Shown: positions 49,224-60,614, counted from the stretch's first letter. The stretch is 64,000 bases of DNA from Rhizopus arrhizus (GCA_024220505.1 JAKZZE010000003.1:1178001-1242000); one strand, 5' to 3'. The notes: generated by a model not told the origin, from the letters alone. Numbers and translations: made by a program.

Positions 49224-50103
49224 ATGTCTCTTGCCAAGCAAAATTTCAGTGCTTCATCTGAAGAAGCTTTGAATCAACAAGTCAATACTGAGCTTCAAGC
49301 CTCTCAGGTTTATCTCTCCATGTCTGCCTGGGCCCAGCATACTTCAGTTGCTTTACCTGGTAAGATAATAAAATATTCAAGAAAAAGGGCCTTTATCTGA
49401 ACTTGTTTTATACAGGTCTTGAAAAGTATTTTCGTGAATCTGCTAATGAGGTAAAATAAGATGCAGTGTAGACAAGATTATATGTTCATTTTTTGTCTGT
49501 GTATAGGAAAGAGAACACGCTCAGAAATTGATTGGTAAAAACAAACAAATGGCTTTGCTTTCATTCCTCTTTAATAACTTCTTAACGCATCTAAATAATA
49601 GATTACATTAATACCAGAGGTGGTAAAGTCGTATTACGTGCATTGCAAGCTCCTGAGGTAAATACTACTTGTTTGATCTACACATTTTCTCATCTTTTGA
49701 TTAGACTGATTGGAAGTCTGCTAAGAATGCTGTTGAATGTGCTCTTCAACTTGAAAAAGGTAAATAAAACAACCTAGAATTTTTATATCTGACAACATTT
49801 TATTAGATGTAAACAAGTCTCTCTTAAACTTGCACAAAGTTGCTGATGGTAATGGTGACCCACAAATGTGTGATTTCGTTGAAGCAGAGTACTTGGGTGA
49901 GCAAGTAGAAGCTATCAAAAAGCTTGCTGATATGGTTACGCAATTGAATCGCGTCGGTGAAGGTAAATTATGAATGCATAAATTGATTTTTTTTAATTAA
50001 ACCATATTCTTTAGGCCTTGGTGTTTATTTATGGGATCAACAGCTTTATAGAGATGGAACTGGTGCTGGAAGTCGTGCTACTGGTAATGTTAAGCATGGT
50101 TAA
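49224..50103 (+). CDS. Ferritin, H-type (ferroxidase-competent)
   Basis: Iron-storage protein that oxidises Fe(II) and mineralises it in a 24-subunit shell. Seven short exons separated by six introns of about 50-65 nt give roughly 170 residues. Helix A is [18 protein letters not shown] with the first ferroxidase Glu and Tyr. Helix B is [17 protein letters not shown] with the Glu-Glu...His set. Helix C is [20 protein letters not shown] with its Glu. Helix D is [18 protein letters not shown] with the Gln position. The H-type ferroxidase centre therefore looks complete. There is no signal or transit peptide, so it is likely cytosolic. Ferritin is missing from most Dikarya but reported from zygomycetes, supporting the lineage call. 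Confidence 0.93.
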
Positions 50104-50634
50104 GGTCGCCTTTTTATTCTTTTTGAAAGAAATAATAAACCAAATCACTGCAAGTTTCCCCACTCTTTTCAAAGGCCTGTTTATTTTTTTAATTTGTAGT
50201 GTTGTTGTATGCTTAAATGGTTTTCTGCATTAAACATTTAATTCACATAATTGATAAAGCAGAATATAACATACCATTCACTCTTTATTTCTGGTCAACC
50301 CATTACTCTGATTTTTGATAAGTAAATATTGTAGCTTACATGTATGGTGTTATATAGTCTGTATTGCTTTGGTTACATCACTTGAGGGCTTGGATATAAC
50401 TGTTGTTATTAAATAGAAAGCTATCATAAAGATCGTTAATTTGTTATAGAATAGGGTCATGGGCATTGATAAAAACTGTAAATGAATTAAGTAAATGCTG
50501 TTGCTAGTGCTAATTTATTCAATCTAATTGGTCAAACAACATACTACATGTTTCCGCCATTAAATTATTTAAGCGAATGAATAACAGTCATTTATAATGA
50601 AATTTCACCTTTTTTTTTTTCTCACTTTTTAAGT
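50104..50634. other. Intergenic, ferritin to ING gene
   Basis: About 530 bp, AT-rich, both flanking genes on the plus strand. Contains the presumed ferritin 3' end and the ING promoter. An open frame at 50018-50233 is a shadow running out of the last ferritin exon. Confidence 0.65.
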
Positions 50635-51871
50635 ATGAAACCACATAACTTAATTAATAAACAATTCGATGGCCTAGTTTATCTTGATGACTATATAGAC
50701 AGTATGAATATTCTCCTTTTTCTCAATTCAAATGAAGTGTATCCTAACACTTATCCACATAAGCGCTTGAAGCAATTCCAGTTGATTTGCAACGAAATTT
50801 TACTTTAATGAGAGAACTAGACGGTTATGCTCAAGGTAAAAAAAAAAGAAAACATTCATTCTTTATTCTTTATAAATACTTTTAAATAGAACTCACAGAA
50901 ACTGCTTCTAAAGAAGCACTTTGCTTGATTGACAATATAAAAGATATGGATCCCAACACACGAATTGATAAGTTCAAATATTTCATGACCATTTTAACAG
51001 AGACATTAAAAAGAGGTGAAGAAAAAGTAGCATTGGCTAAATCTACTTGCGAAATTGTAATAAAAAAAAGAATACAAATTAGAGAAATCAGTACTAACAA
51101 ATTATGGTGAGAATAATAGGTTGATCGTCATTGTAACAGATTAGATGCTGATTTGGTTAAATTTGAAGAAGAGCAGCCACTTGGAGATACACGAATTACA
51201 ATGTTGCCTGGTTTAGGCCCCTCTGCACGTAATTTGAAAGAAGGTACAGACATTAGAGAAAGAGCAACAAAACGAACAGAAAGGAAAGAACTTAAAGGAG
51301 AAAAGAGAAGTAAGTCTATTATTATTATTTGTTGCAACGTTTAAGTTAACAATTTATTCTAGTTAAAAGTAAAGAAGAACATGTATCTTTTTTATATACA
51401 ATCCTGATTAAATATTTTTTTATAGAGAGAAAGAACGTTAAAGAAATCAACGGAAGTTTGTCTCCTTCTGCATTACGCTCACAAGCAATAAAGGAATCTA
51501 GATCATTAAAAAGCGCAGAAAAAGTCAAGCAATCATATAAAAATGGAAAGCCAAAGACGTAAAGTAACAGAAACATGCCTATACAACTGAACTAATTATA
51601 TGTACTCTTAGTGTTGTACCTACTGATATGACAATTGATCCAAATGAACCTCTTTACTGCTATTGTCAACAAGTGTCCTTTGGTGAGATGGTTGCATGCG
51701 ATAATGCTGATGTAGGAAATAATTTACATGACTGATATATAAACTAACATGTTGTTTTAGTGTGAAATTGAATGGTTCCATTTGGCCTGTGTTGACCTTA
51801 AAACTGTTCCAAAAGGTAAATGGTATTGTAATAATTGCCTTTTAAAAATGAAGGGAAGACAAAGGAAATAA
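50635..51871 (+). CDS. ING-family PHD protein, YNG2-like
   Basis: Reads histone H3 K4 methylation and tethers acetyltransferase complexes; in yeast Yng2 belongs to NuA4. Exon 1 is [20 protein letters not shown]. It splices to the ING core: [20 protein letters not shown], then [19 protein letters not shown]. An intron with a TACTAAC branch site gives [20 protein letters not shown], matching the family. A basic linker follows. The C-terminal PHD finger is [45 protein letters not shown], with all Cys/His ligands and the aromatic Trp. About seven introns. ESA1, its likely partner enzyme, is also in the window. Confidence 0.87.
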
Positions 51872-52029
51872 AGCATACTTTCTTTTTCATGTAAATAACT
51901 TATTCAATACAATCAAATAAATGATGAATACATGCTGATTCAATATCACTATTACGTGCTGTCGCTAAATGATTTATATTATATAAGCTGCTTTGTAGTT
52001 CTCTTTCCTTTTTTTGTTTTTTGTAACCA

Positions 52030-52374
52030 TGCATCCTTCATTGTTACATGATAAACAGTCACACATGTTCCTGGATGACATGATTGACTTCAACTTTAAT
52101 GAAGTTATAGCAAAGCATACTCTTTTTTATGCAACTCTCAAAGATATCCTTCATAAAAAAAACGTCCGATTAATGTAAATGAACTACTAACGTATACTTA
52201 CACATGTTTAATCCAATTGTTATAGACAAAAAAGGTTTATCTGTTTATGAAATTAATTTGGATATAGATTTCTTTTCATCTAAAACATTATTACATCTAG
52301 CTAAGAATTCCCTTTTTCTTTTAGCTAATACCAGACTTTCATGTAAGACAAGCGCTATGCATAATCAAGTGTAA
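52030..52374 (+). pseudogene. Small two-exon gene candidate with apparent frameshift
   Basis: The ATG at 52030 starts MHPSLLHDKQSHMFLDDMID, then FNFNEVIAKHTLFYATLKDI and LHKKNVRL. A good intron follows: GTAAAT donor, a TACTAACG branch site and a TATAG acceptor at about 52225. Exon 2 then reads GLSVYEINLDIDFFSSKTLL and HLAKNSLFLLANTRLSCK, with a stop at 52374, but only in a frame offset by one base at a six-A run right after the acceptor. Either the A run is miscounted or the gene is a recent frameshift pseudogene. Family not recognised. Confidence 0.35.
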
Positions 52375-52810
52375 CCTCACATATAATGGATATTCCTATC
52401 AAGCTATTAGATAGATCCTAATAAAATGCTGTTACATTGAATAGAAAATATATTCTTTACATAATTATGCTTTTGAAGATAAAAAGAAGTATTAAGTAAG
52501 GGAACGCAGAAGACAAAAAAAGTGCTGCGTTTTAAAAAAATCAATCTTTATGCAGTCAAGCAGAATGCTTCCTGCATTATTATATCCTCACCTAACCCTT
52601 ACAATAGCCGTATATATGCAAATGTATCCTATAAAACCACTAAAAAGTTCTTCTAAATCTATAATAATTCTCAAACTAGATAAGCGAGATTTTACTTTCG
52701 TCTAGAAAAGTATCAGATTTGGTCAGAAAAAGAACTTGTTATGGCTTTTTATGGTTATATGTTTTATCGTAAATCATCCTAAGAATACTGAATTAATAAA
52801 AGCTAAAATA

Positions 52811-52914
52811 TACACTATTTCCAGAAATTAAAGTCGCCGTGATTTGCTGCAATTACATATAAATTGTATTATAAAACTTTATAAAATGCGACTTCACTTT
52901 CTGGAAATAGTGTA
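52811..52914. mobile_element. Tc1/mariner-type MITE, about 100 bp
   Basis: Terminal inverted repeats of about 27 bp begin CACTATTTCCAGAAA at the left and end TTTCTGGAAATAGTG at the right, continuing inward to AAGTCGC and its complement with about two mismatches. The body between TA dinucleotides is 100 bp with no coding capacity. TA flanks on both sides fit the TA target-site duplication of Tc1/mariner transposases, which would have to act in trans. Confidence 0.8.
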
Positions 52915-52938
52915 TATATAATTTATATAAATGATTCC

Positions 52939-52979
52939 ATTAACAAAAAAAAAAAAAAAAAAAAAATTAACAAAAAAAA
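52939..52979. repeat. Tandem direct repeat ATTAAC plus A run
   Basis: The motif ATTAAC followed by a run of A occurs twice (52939 and 52966), between the MITE and the SINE candidate. It may be a target-site duplication around an A-tail from an earlier retroposition, or simple slippage. Confidence 0.5.
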
Positions 52980-52980
52980 A

Positions 52981-53170
52981 TAAGGGGCAAAGTCCCCTAG
53001 CAAAGTGGTCAAGTTCTTTCTACTAGATTAGTCTCTCGTCTTGTGGCACTAGTTCCAATCTCCATGGTCGTTTTCTGTTTGTTTGTTCGTGGGTTTAAGC
53101 CCTATTATTAAAAAATGTTTCTTATGATGACCAGCTAAAAATGCGGCATCCGAATAAAATCCTCATACAC

Positions 53171-53199
<29 letters not shown>
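52981..53199 (+). mobile_element. Candidate tRNA-derived SINE with poly(A) tail
   Basis: A G/C-richer head contains a pol III A-box-like TAGCAAAGTGG at 52998 and a B-box-like AGTTCCAATCT at 53051. Their 53-nt spacing suits a class II (Leu/Ser-type) tRNA ancestor. A unique body follows, then a pure A29 tail at 53171-53199. No coding capacity and no clear target-site duplication. A decayed tRNA gene followed by unrelated A-rich DNA is the alternative. Confidence 0.55.
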
Positions 53200-53201
<2 letters not shown>

Positions 53202-55118
53202 TGAAAGATGAATTTTAATAATTAATGGTGCTGAATACAAATATGATTTTCCATTTTTTTTACATAGTTAGAAAATGAAGAAACAATATGTATACGGAGC
53301 TTTATATTGCAATGGCTCCTTGAACAAAGATATTTCAAAAAGTATGGTATTTAACTTTTAGTCTTCTCTTATATTTAGCTTTTATTAAATTTAAAAATTT
53401 AAAAAGAAATGCTGAATGAAAATGGTAAAAATATTTATTTATCATGTATTTATAATAAATAAAAAAGGGTGAGAACGTGGCCAAATTGTTTATATTTTGA
53501 ATGTGGCCTACAAGATACTTGGTCTCATTCTCAGTCAAAAATTTACCAAATGCTTTTATGAGAAGCTCGTTTGCAAGATTTATTTGATATAAAATAAGGT
53601 GAAACACAGCATACCTTTGCTCTTTATTTAAAAAAGTAGGAGAATAAAATATTTTGTTAGTAAACAAATAAATGCATACGCCATAGAAATTAAATATAAA
53701 AACAAAGCTGTGGCCACTTTTTCTTTTTTTTTCCTTTCTTTTTTTAATTATTATCTTTCAAGTGAAAAATGAATTAGAGGGAGGTAAGTAGAGTACACGT
53801 ATTTAACTAGCTTGGGCTGAGAGTTGATTCATTTCATGGTGGATCAAGATTCTATGCTTCACAGCAAGATAAAGCCTAAAACAACGTAATCCTAAGTCCT
53901 TTTATCAAAGTATCACTTTCGTTTAGGTATTAAGGTTCTTTAGTTACGTGCATGATCTGCACACAGGTTTTTTTCCATTCAGTGGGGTCACTTTACGTGT
54001 TTAAAAATAGAGAGTATATATTGGCACTGTCTCCTCAAGTTACCTCAGAGAAATATACATCCTTTTAAAAAGAAAATATAGCTAAAACTGCTACAAAGGT
54101 AAATAAAGCCGTAAAAAAAGATTTTTTAGAACGTTTATTTTGAATGCTTATTCAAACGTTCAAGATCATTTATACCATCCCTATTCCTGGTTGGCTGCAT
54201 ACATATCTATTATTTCTCTTACGTAGTCTGTTTTGCGTTTGGATTTATCTATTCTTCAATGTTTGGCTGTTTTAGTGGAAGAACGTATGAATTTGTTGGG
54301 TTCTATCAGTATTGTACTCAATTGAAGACATATGTAAACATGATATTTTTATGATCAGTTTCTAGCCTTCCTCATACTAAGCTTTCAAGTATGATTGTGT
54401 CGTATCCCAACATACTTTAAACACGATTCATATTCAATTTATAAGAAATCAGAGTAGTGAATGCTTTTACAAAGATTTATTACAGTCTTTTCTCTATTAT
54501 TCGGTCATAACTAACTCCATTCCTTTAACTCAATACAAGTTGTTTTAATATAGCTCCTGATGCAATGAGACATAAATGAAAAATAGATCTACTTAAGAAA
54601 TAATTATAAACGGCCCATTTGCATAGCCAGGAACAGGTCCTCATATTAAAATTTATTTATACTAGATATACAGCTATAATTAATTGAAATATCTTAGAAA
54701 GGGTTTAATCTAATCTTTATGAAAAGGATATAAATACTATATACAATCATATTCAATAAAAATATAACTTTTTTAAGTCTTACTGAATTTTATATTTTTT
54801 ATTCTACGAGATATCATAGCCACTCTCCTTGTGACGTTATCTGGAAACTCATATAGGTAATGAAAACAGGTCATTTCCTTGTTTGTTATGTATCAGACCT
54901 AATTATCACATTAAACCAATACCTAACACGTAAAAAATACAAATTCAATAGTTTCCGATTATCGATCATGGAAAAGGACAATGATTTTTTGTAAAGCTAA
55001 AAGCACTTTACCCAATCGGGCATAAACGGCTAAAAGTTTCCCGAATGCGTTCGGGTGTTTAATTTATGTTTTAAGCCTTCCACAGAATTTATTTTGCCTT
55101 TCCTACCTTTCTTTAACG

Positions 55119-57390
55119 ATGACTCGAAACAACTCTCATCATCTGCTTGACACAGTCGATTTAATACTGCTAGGTACCATTGGCCTTGGTACAGTTGCTT
55201 GGTTTGCTAGACATCAAATAGCTAATCGACTTTTCAAATCTGATTCTACCAATAAATCTGAAATTAAGGATGAGGCAAAGACCCCTAAACAAGAACGTAA
55301 CTTTGTTAAAGTGATGCAGCAACAGGTATGACATAGAAGGTGTATAGAAATCATATAAGCTCTCTTATTTATGTATTCCCTTTTTTTTTTCGTAGGGCCG
55401 TCGAGTCATTTTCTTTTATGGTTCTCAGACAGGTACAGCTGAAGACTTTGCTTCTCGTCTTGCAAAAGAATGTACACAAAAATATGGTGTGAGCGCAATG
55501 ACTGCTGATATTGAACAATATGATTTGAGCTACCTTGATTCAGTTCCCGAAGACTCTTTGGTGTTCTTTATTATGGCAACTTATGGTGAAGGTGAACCTA
55601 CTGATAACGCTGTTGATTTCTGGGACTTGTTGGCAGAAGAGGTACCTGAGTTCTCTAATGATGATGGTGAGGGAAAGCCATTGCAAAAACTTCGTTATGT
55701 AGCCTTTGGTCTTGGTAACAAAACATATGAGCATTACAATGAGGTCATTAGAAAAGTAGATAACCGTTTACTTTCTTTGGGTGCAAAGAGAATCGGCGAA
55801 AGAGGAGAAGGTGATGATGATGGTACACTTGAAGAAGATTTCTTGGCTTGGCAGGAAGAGATGTGGCCTGCTTTTTGTGAAGCTCTTGGTGTAGATGAAA
55901 GCAATGCTCATTCTGGACCACGCCAAGCTATTTTCAAAGTCGAAGAACTGACTGCATATGACCAAGCAAAGGTCTACCTTGGTGAAATAGGAGAATGGCT
56001 TAAGGAAGGAGCGTAAGTTTTGAACTTTTATTTGACCAGTTTAGTTTTTTAAACAAACATTCTTAAAAATAGTTCCATTGTTTATGATGCTAAACGTCCT
56101 TACAATGCACCTATTACTTCAAAGGATATTTTCAAAGCAGGCGATAGACATTGTCTTCATCTTGAAATTGATATTTCTAATACAAACTTGTCTTATCAAA
56201 CTGGTGACCATGTTGCTATTTGGCCAACAAACAATGAAGTCGAAGTCAACCGTCTTGCTAAACTTCTTGGAGTACAAAATAAGTTGGATACAATCATTCA
56301 CGTACAATCACTTGACCCTGCTGCTTCCAAAAAGTATCCTTTCCCAGTTCCTACAACCTATCGAGCTGTATTCCGTCATTACCTTGACATTTGTTCTGCA
56401 GTTCCCCGTCAAATCTTGATGTCATTGATTGAATATGCACCTACTGAAGCTTCCAAAGAAGCTCTTAGAAAACTTGCTACTGATAAAGATGAATATCGTG
56501 TTCATGTAGGTGATGTCACTCGTAACTTGGGTGAAGTATTACAAATGTTGGCAGAGAGTGAATCTTTGGAGTTAGATGGTGCATTTTCCTCTGTTCCTTT
56601 TGATTTAGTTATTGAAAGCATCTCGCGTCTCCAACCTCGCTACTATTCCATTTCTTCATCATCAAAAGAAAATCCCAAAAAGATTGCTGTTACTGCAGTT
56701 ACTCTTCAATACACCCCAGAGCACGGATCTCCTCGTACAGTCTATGGTGTTAATACCAATTATCTTTGGCGTGTTCATGAAGCAGTTAATAACTTAACTC
56801 CTAATAGTGTGATCCCCGAATATAACTTGACAGGGCCACGTGATTCATTGTTTAGTCAGCAAGACAAAATTGCTCGTATTCCTGTTCATGTCCGTCGTTC
56901 TCAATTCAAATTGCCTAGAAATCCTACTGTGCCTGTTATTATGATCGGTCCTGGTACTGGCGTTGCACCATTCCGTGGATTTGTTAGAGAACGCGCACTT
57001 CAAAAGAAGGAAAATAAACCAGTGGGGCCTACTATCCTCTTCTTTGGTTGTCGTAATAGAGCAGAAGATTTCCTATATGAAGAAGAATGGCCAGAGTTGT
57101 TTGAAGTCTTGGGAGGTGATTCTCGTATCATCACAGCATTTTCACGTGAAACTGAAAAAAAGGTTTATGTACAGCATCGCTTAATGGAAAATGGCCAAGA
57201 AATGTGGAATTTATTGGAAAAGGGCGCTTACGTTTATGTTTGTGGAGATGCGAAGAACATGGCTCGCGATGTTAATCAAACATTTGTACGCTTTGCACAA
57301 GAGTTTGGTGGAATGGATGAAAATCGATCTCAGGATTACGTGAAGAATTTGAGAAATACGGGTAGATACCAAGAAGATGTTTGGAGTTAA
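55119..57390 (+). CDS. NADPH-cytochrome P450 reductase
   Basis: ER-anchored diflavin enzyme passing electrons from NADPH via FAD and FMN to P450s and other acceptors. Exon 1 has the N-terminal membrane helix (LILLGTIGLGTVAWFA). The FMN-binding flavodoxin domain is FFYGSQTGTAEDFASRLAKE, ATYGEGEPTDNA and YVAFGLGNKTYEHYN. An intron at about 56014-56072 precedes the connecting and FAD domain: PRYYSISSSSKENP. The NADPH domain is GPGTGVAPFRGFVRERAL, FFGCRNRAEDFLYEEEW and YVYVCGDAKNMARDVNQ, ending DVWS with the C-terminal Trp that stacks on FAD. Two introns; about 700 residues, standard size. Probably serves ergosterol and detoxifying P450s. Confidence 0.96.
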
Positions 57391-57699
57391 ATCACTTTCT
57401 CCACCTTTTAAAATTTTTTGCTACATTAATGCACATACACATATGCTTGACTCCTTCAATAATACGCGCTTATATACACTCGCACTCTAGAATAAAATAT
57501 AAACTAAAATTCTTCATATTTTGACTCGTACCTAAGATTTTCTTTGGTGATTCTCTTCAGTATTACTTTGAGTTTATTGGTACTCAATGGTTGCACTTAA
57601 CTATATGTAATGTGCCATTAAAGGCAGGCTAGTTGCAACCATGCGAACAAGACAGACAGTTGCGTATGATTGAGAAAAAAAAAGGAATTGCTTTTATTA
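57391..57699. other. Convergent intergenic spacer
   Basis: About 310 bp between the stops of the P450 reductase gene and the SOG2-like gene. Holds the two 3' ends; no other feature. Confidence 0.7.
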
Positions 57700-58922
57700 T
57701 TAATTTCTACGTTGTGTGGGTATATCTTGTTCTGAAACACTCGTACTTCTTTCGCTTTTCCCTAAAAAAAAGCCATCCTCTGCAAATGTACTATACTTAT
57801 TCCAAAGTTTGGCCACTTCTGCTGTCATCCTTGTTACATATAAACATCCCTGTTTTACTGTCCGTGGCCATACAAAATCATCTTCTTTTGATATTGAGCG
57901 AATAAGCGTCATTAAACTCACCATAGCCTATTAAAAATAAATTTGAATGAATAAAAATAGAAAAAAGATCAATTTACCTTTAAATAAATACTGGTATCTT
58001 CCCAAAACTTTTTACTCAATTCCTGTCGATTGGATGATACAGCAAACTCATCTTTGTTTGATATATGAACATCTATGCTTTTATCAAGTCTGTGGGACAA
58101 ATCTGTAACATGTTGTGCCTGTCGTAGCAACTCTCTTAATTTCCCTTCTAAGCTTGCCATATTATTTGATGAACAGAGCGCTTCTTCAATGGACTGCCTT
58201 AGCGGACTCAAAACATGGAATGATCCTGTTACTGCATTTTTCAGGTAGATGTATAGCTGACTGTTATCACCAAGCTGCAAGGTGAGGGGTGATGAAAGTG
58301 GAGATTGGATTGTCACTTCGCTATTTGATTTGTTCCCATTCAATGATTTGGTTTTACTGGGCAATGTCATTATTGGATCTATAGTCAAATATGGAGAAAT
58401 GGTTTCCCAAGCTTCTTTGATATCTACAGTCGCACTGTATAGATTGACAAGTAGATGTCTTGTGTATTTTGGATCTAAGCCTTGGACGAGAATAGATAGA
58501 CGTGTACTAAGTACATAGCATAGTTCTTTTAAAGTGAATATGCATTGAGCTGTCAATGGTATGAGATTGTGTATTATTTCTTGCGATGGTTTCTTTTCTA
58601 CTGTATTTAAAATTTGACCCAAGTTTTCTGTTGTTGACCTCGTTTTGTTTATTATAGGTGTGAAAGCAGACTGTAAATTATCATTACTTGTGTGACTTAT
58701 ACATCGACTAATAGTGCGTTTTAAAGTTGTTGTAGCAAATAAAATAGTGTGAGAGGCATCTACAATGTGAACAGCTGCTAAAGGTTTTTGTTTATTTTCA
58801 AAGAAAAGTGTTGAATCTGAATCTGTTGGTGTCAATGTCTCGGAATTAGTTGATACTGAGATGTTCAGTGCTGGTGGTAGTGGTCCAGTTGGGCGTTGTA
58901 GGTGTTTTGCCTTTTGCATCAT
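57700..58922 (-). CDS. SOG2/RAM-pathway domain protein lacking leucine-rich repeats
   Basis: Sog2 works with the NDR kinase Cbk1 in the RAM morphogenesis network. From tandem ATGs at 58922 the protein starts MMQKAKHLQRPTGPLPPALN. It then has helical segments AAVHIVDASHTILFATTTLK, LTAQCIFTLKELCYVLSTRL and ILVQGLDPKYTRHLLVNLYS, resembling the SOG2 C-terminal domain. Later helices run RELLRQAQHVTDLSHRLDKS. A 50-nt intron joins SIYLK to AMVSLMTLIRSISKEDDFVW. About 390 residues: the N-terminal LRR array of yeast Sog2 is absent, and no upstream exon is evident. Family call moderately sure. Confidence 0.6.
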
Positions 58923-60614
58923 TTGAATTTGGAGAAAGAGAAAGAGAAGCAAAGGCAGCTTACTAAAAAAAGTGTTCCCAATACGTAATACAGAATTTCC
59001 TTATTTATTCCATCTCTGAGCTTAACGCAAAGATGGCAGCTTTTTTTAATACCAAATGAAGTAAAAATGCCTTTTTTTTTTTAATATAAATTCTAGAAAG
59101 ATTGAAACAATTGTATTTCTTAATTACCATGCTACCAACAAGTAATTGATTGACTAAATTCCTTCAAAGTATACATTAAACAGCTCTGGCATGTGTTTCT
59201 AGCCGAGATTAGGGGCTTTGCGCATGATCAAAGTAGAATACAGTACATTAACTGATTTAGGCTTTGAGGATAAGAAGGTTTGTTATGGCAGCTACATATC
59301 ACATCCAATATCAGAGCGGAGCCAATAACAATAAACATCCACCGATTTATTGAATAGTATTTCTCTATTTCAATTTATTAAGCAAACGTCCAACTCTACT
59401 TGAATAAAGCCAAAAGCTACAAGAAAATGAACTAGGAATAGCTTATTCAGACATGGTTACATTGCTGGTTAAATGACACAATGAAGTCTGCTGCTATAAA
59501 GGGACGGATTCACGTTGTTGGTCTCGTGTGAGTATTTGAATTTCTTTGCTTATCCTTTCTATAACTTTTTCACAAACTAAGGCTGACAACAGACTAAAGA
59601 AGTTGTTAACCTACAAATTTGACTAATGAAATCCGATTGGATAACCTTATTATTTGTTATAAATGAGAAAATAAATTGAGCAGAATTTGGTATAATACAG
59701 AACTACTTTTAAATACACTTTAATTCATTGTGGTTATAGATAAGCGTGTAAATAAGGATGAAAACATTGTCATTTAGAAGATGTGCACACTTTGCCTTCA
59801 TCTTATACCATACATAAAGCAATCATTAAAGCTCTTATGTAAGCTTCATTGAGTATGCATCATATATCCTTGGAATAAATGCCTCAAAGAGCAGGAAATA
59901 ACTGATAATGTGGAGTGATTAAAGGGTATTCTGCATGGTAAGTTGAGAAAAACATGAATCTTCAATTTTGCTTATCTGTCTTCAATTTCTAGTAACTGAG
60001 AAATAAAAAGATTCTTTCTTATGCCATGAGCTTGTTATTTATTGTCAAAAGCAGCAAACATGGCTACTAAATTGATAGTGATCACATTTACTCAAAGACT
60101 GAGATTTAATTTTCATTATTCAGCCTAAAAATACAATAGAATCAGGTAAAGACCTCGTTGAAAAATTAAAGAAATTGTCCAACCATGTGTTTAGCGAAAG
60201 AAAAGAAAAAGACGAGTGACAACCAGTCACTAGGGAAGCATTGCATTAATCTGTCATTTCTTATATGAAACCAAGCTGATTGCAACATTTGTCTTATTCT
60301 TTATTTCAGAATAGTATTACAATTGTAAAACTATAAGAGCCATTAGGAATGGTGTTTTCAATGGGAATATCAATAATAAACAAAAAATATAAGCTAAGAT
60401 TAATTAATAAAAGGTGAAGAAATAAGCTTATTTTTTTTTTTTTTTTACGTGTGCTCAATAACACTGACACTTGCACAAAAGAAATCCTTTGTTGCTCGTG
60501 TTGAAGATCCTATTTTGTGCGCATATCTTTCATTAATAACTGTCTATTTTTCTTTACTTCGTTTTCTTCTATTTTTCTTTTCTCTGTACGTGTACCTCTT
60601 TTATTTTACTAGAA
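58923..60614. other. Intergenic, about 1.7 kb, with exon-like pieces
   Basis: Mostly featureless AT-rich DNA. On the plus strand 59481-60220 contains three protein-like segments with fitting splice borders (separate entry). A T run at about 60431-60446 lies upstream of the F-box gene. Confidence 0.5.
59481..60220 (+). other. Exon-like fragments of a small or decayed gene
   Basis: A first-exon-like start at 59481 (MKSAAIKGRIHVVGL with a GTGAGT donor); a middle piece at about 59779-59839 (EDVHTLPSSYTIHKAIIKAL between an AG acceptor and a GTAAGC donor); and a last piece at about 60125-60220 (PKNTIESGKDLVEKLKKLSN, then HVFSERKEKDE and a stop) after a TTATTCAG acceptor. No chain joins all three in phase. 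A decayed gene or a small gene with an exon I missed. Not recognised. Confidence 0.3.

Larger units (their letters stand above)
51872..55118. other. Repeat-rich gene-poor region, about 3.2 kb
   Basis: Holds, in order: a frameshifted small-gene candidate (52030-52374), a MITE (52811-52914), A-rich direct repeats (52939-52979), a SINE candidate (52981-53199), an ATG-less minus-strand open frame (53335-53667) and a stop-interrupted plus-strand protein-like stretch near 54150-54335. The last 700 bp before 55119 are the presumed promoter of the P450 reductase gene. Confidence 0.6.

Noticed and set aside
52998..53065. Functional tRNA gene at the A-box/B-box pair
   Set aside because: No acceptor stem or anticodon arm can be closed around the boxes, so a tRNA-derived repeat is the better reading.
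53335..53667. 110-codon minus-strand open frame near the SINE candidate
   Set aside because: No ATG anywhere in the frame before an upstream stop, and the end degrades into Lys/Phe-rich text. Treated as chance or relic.
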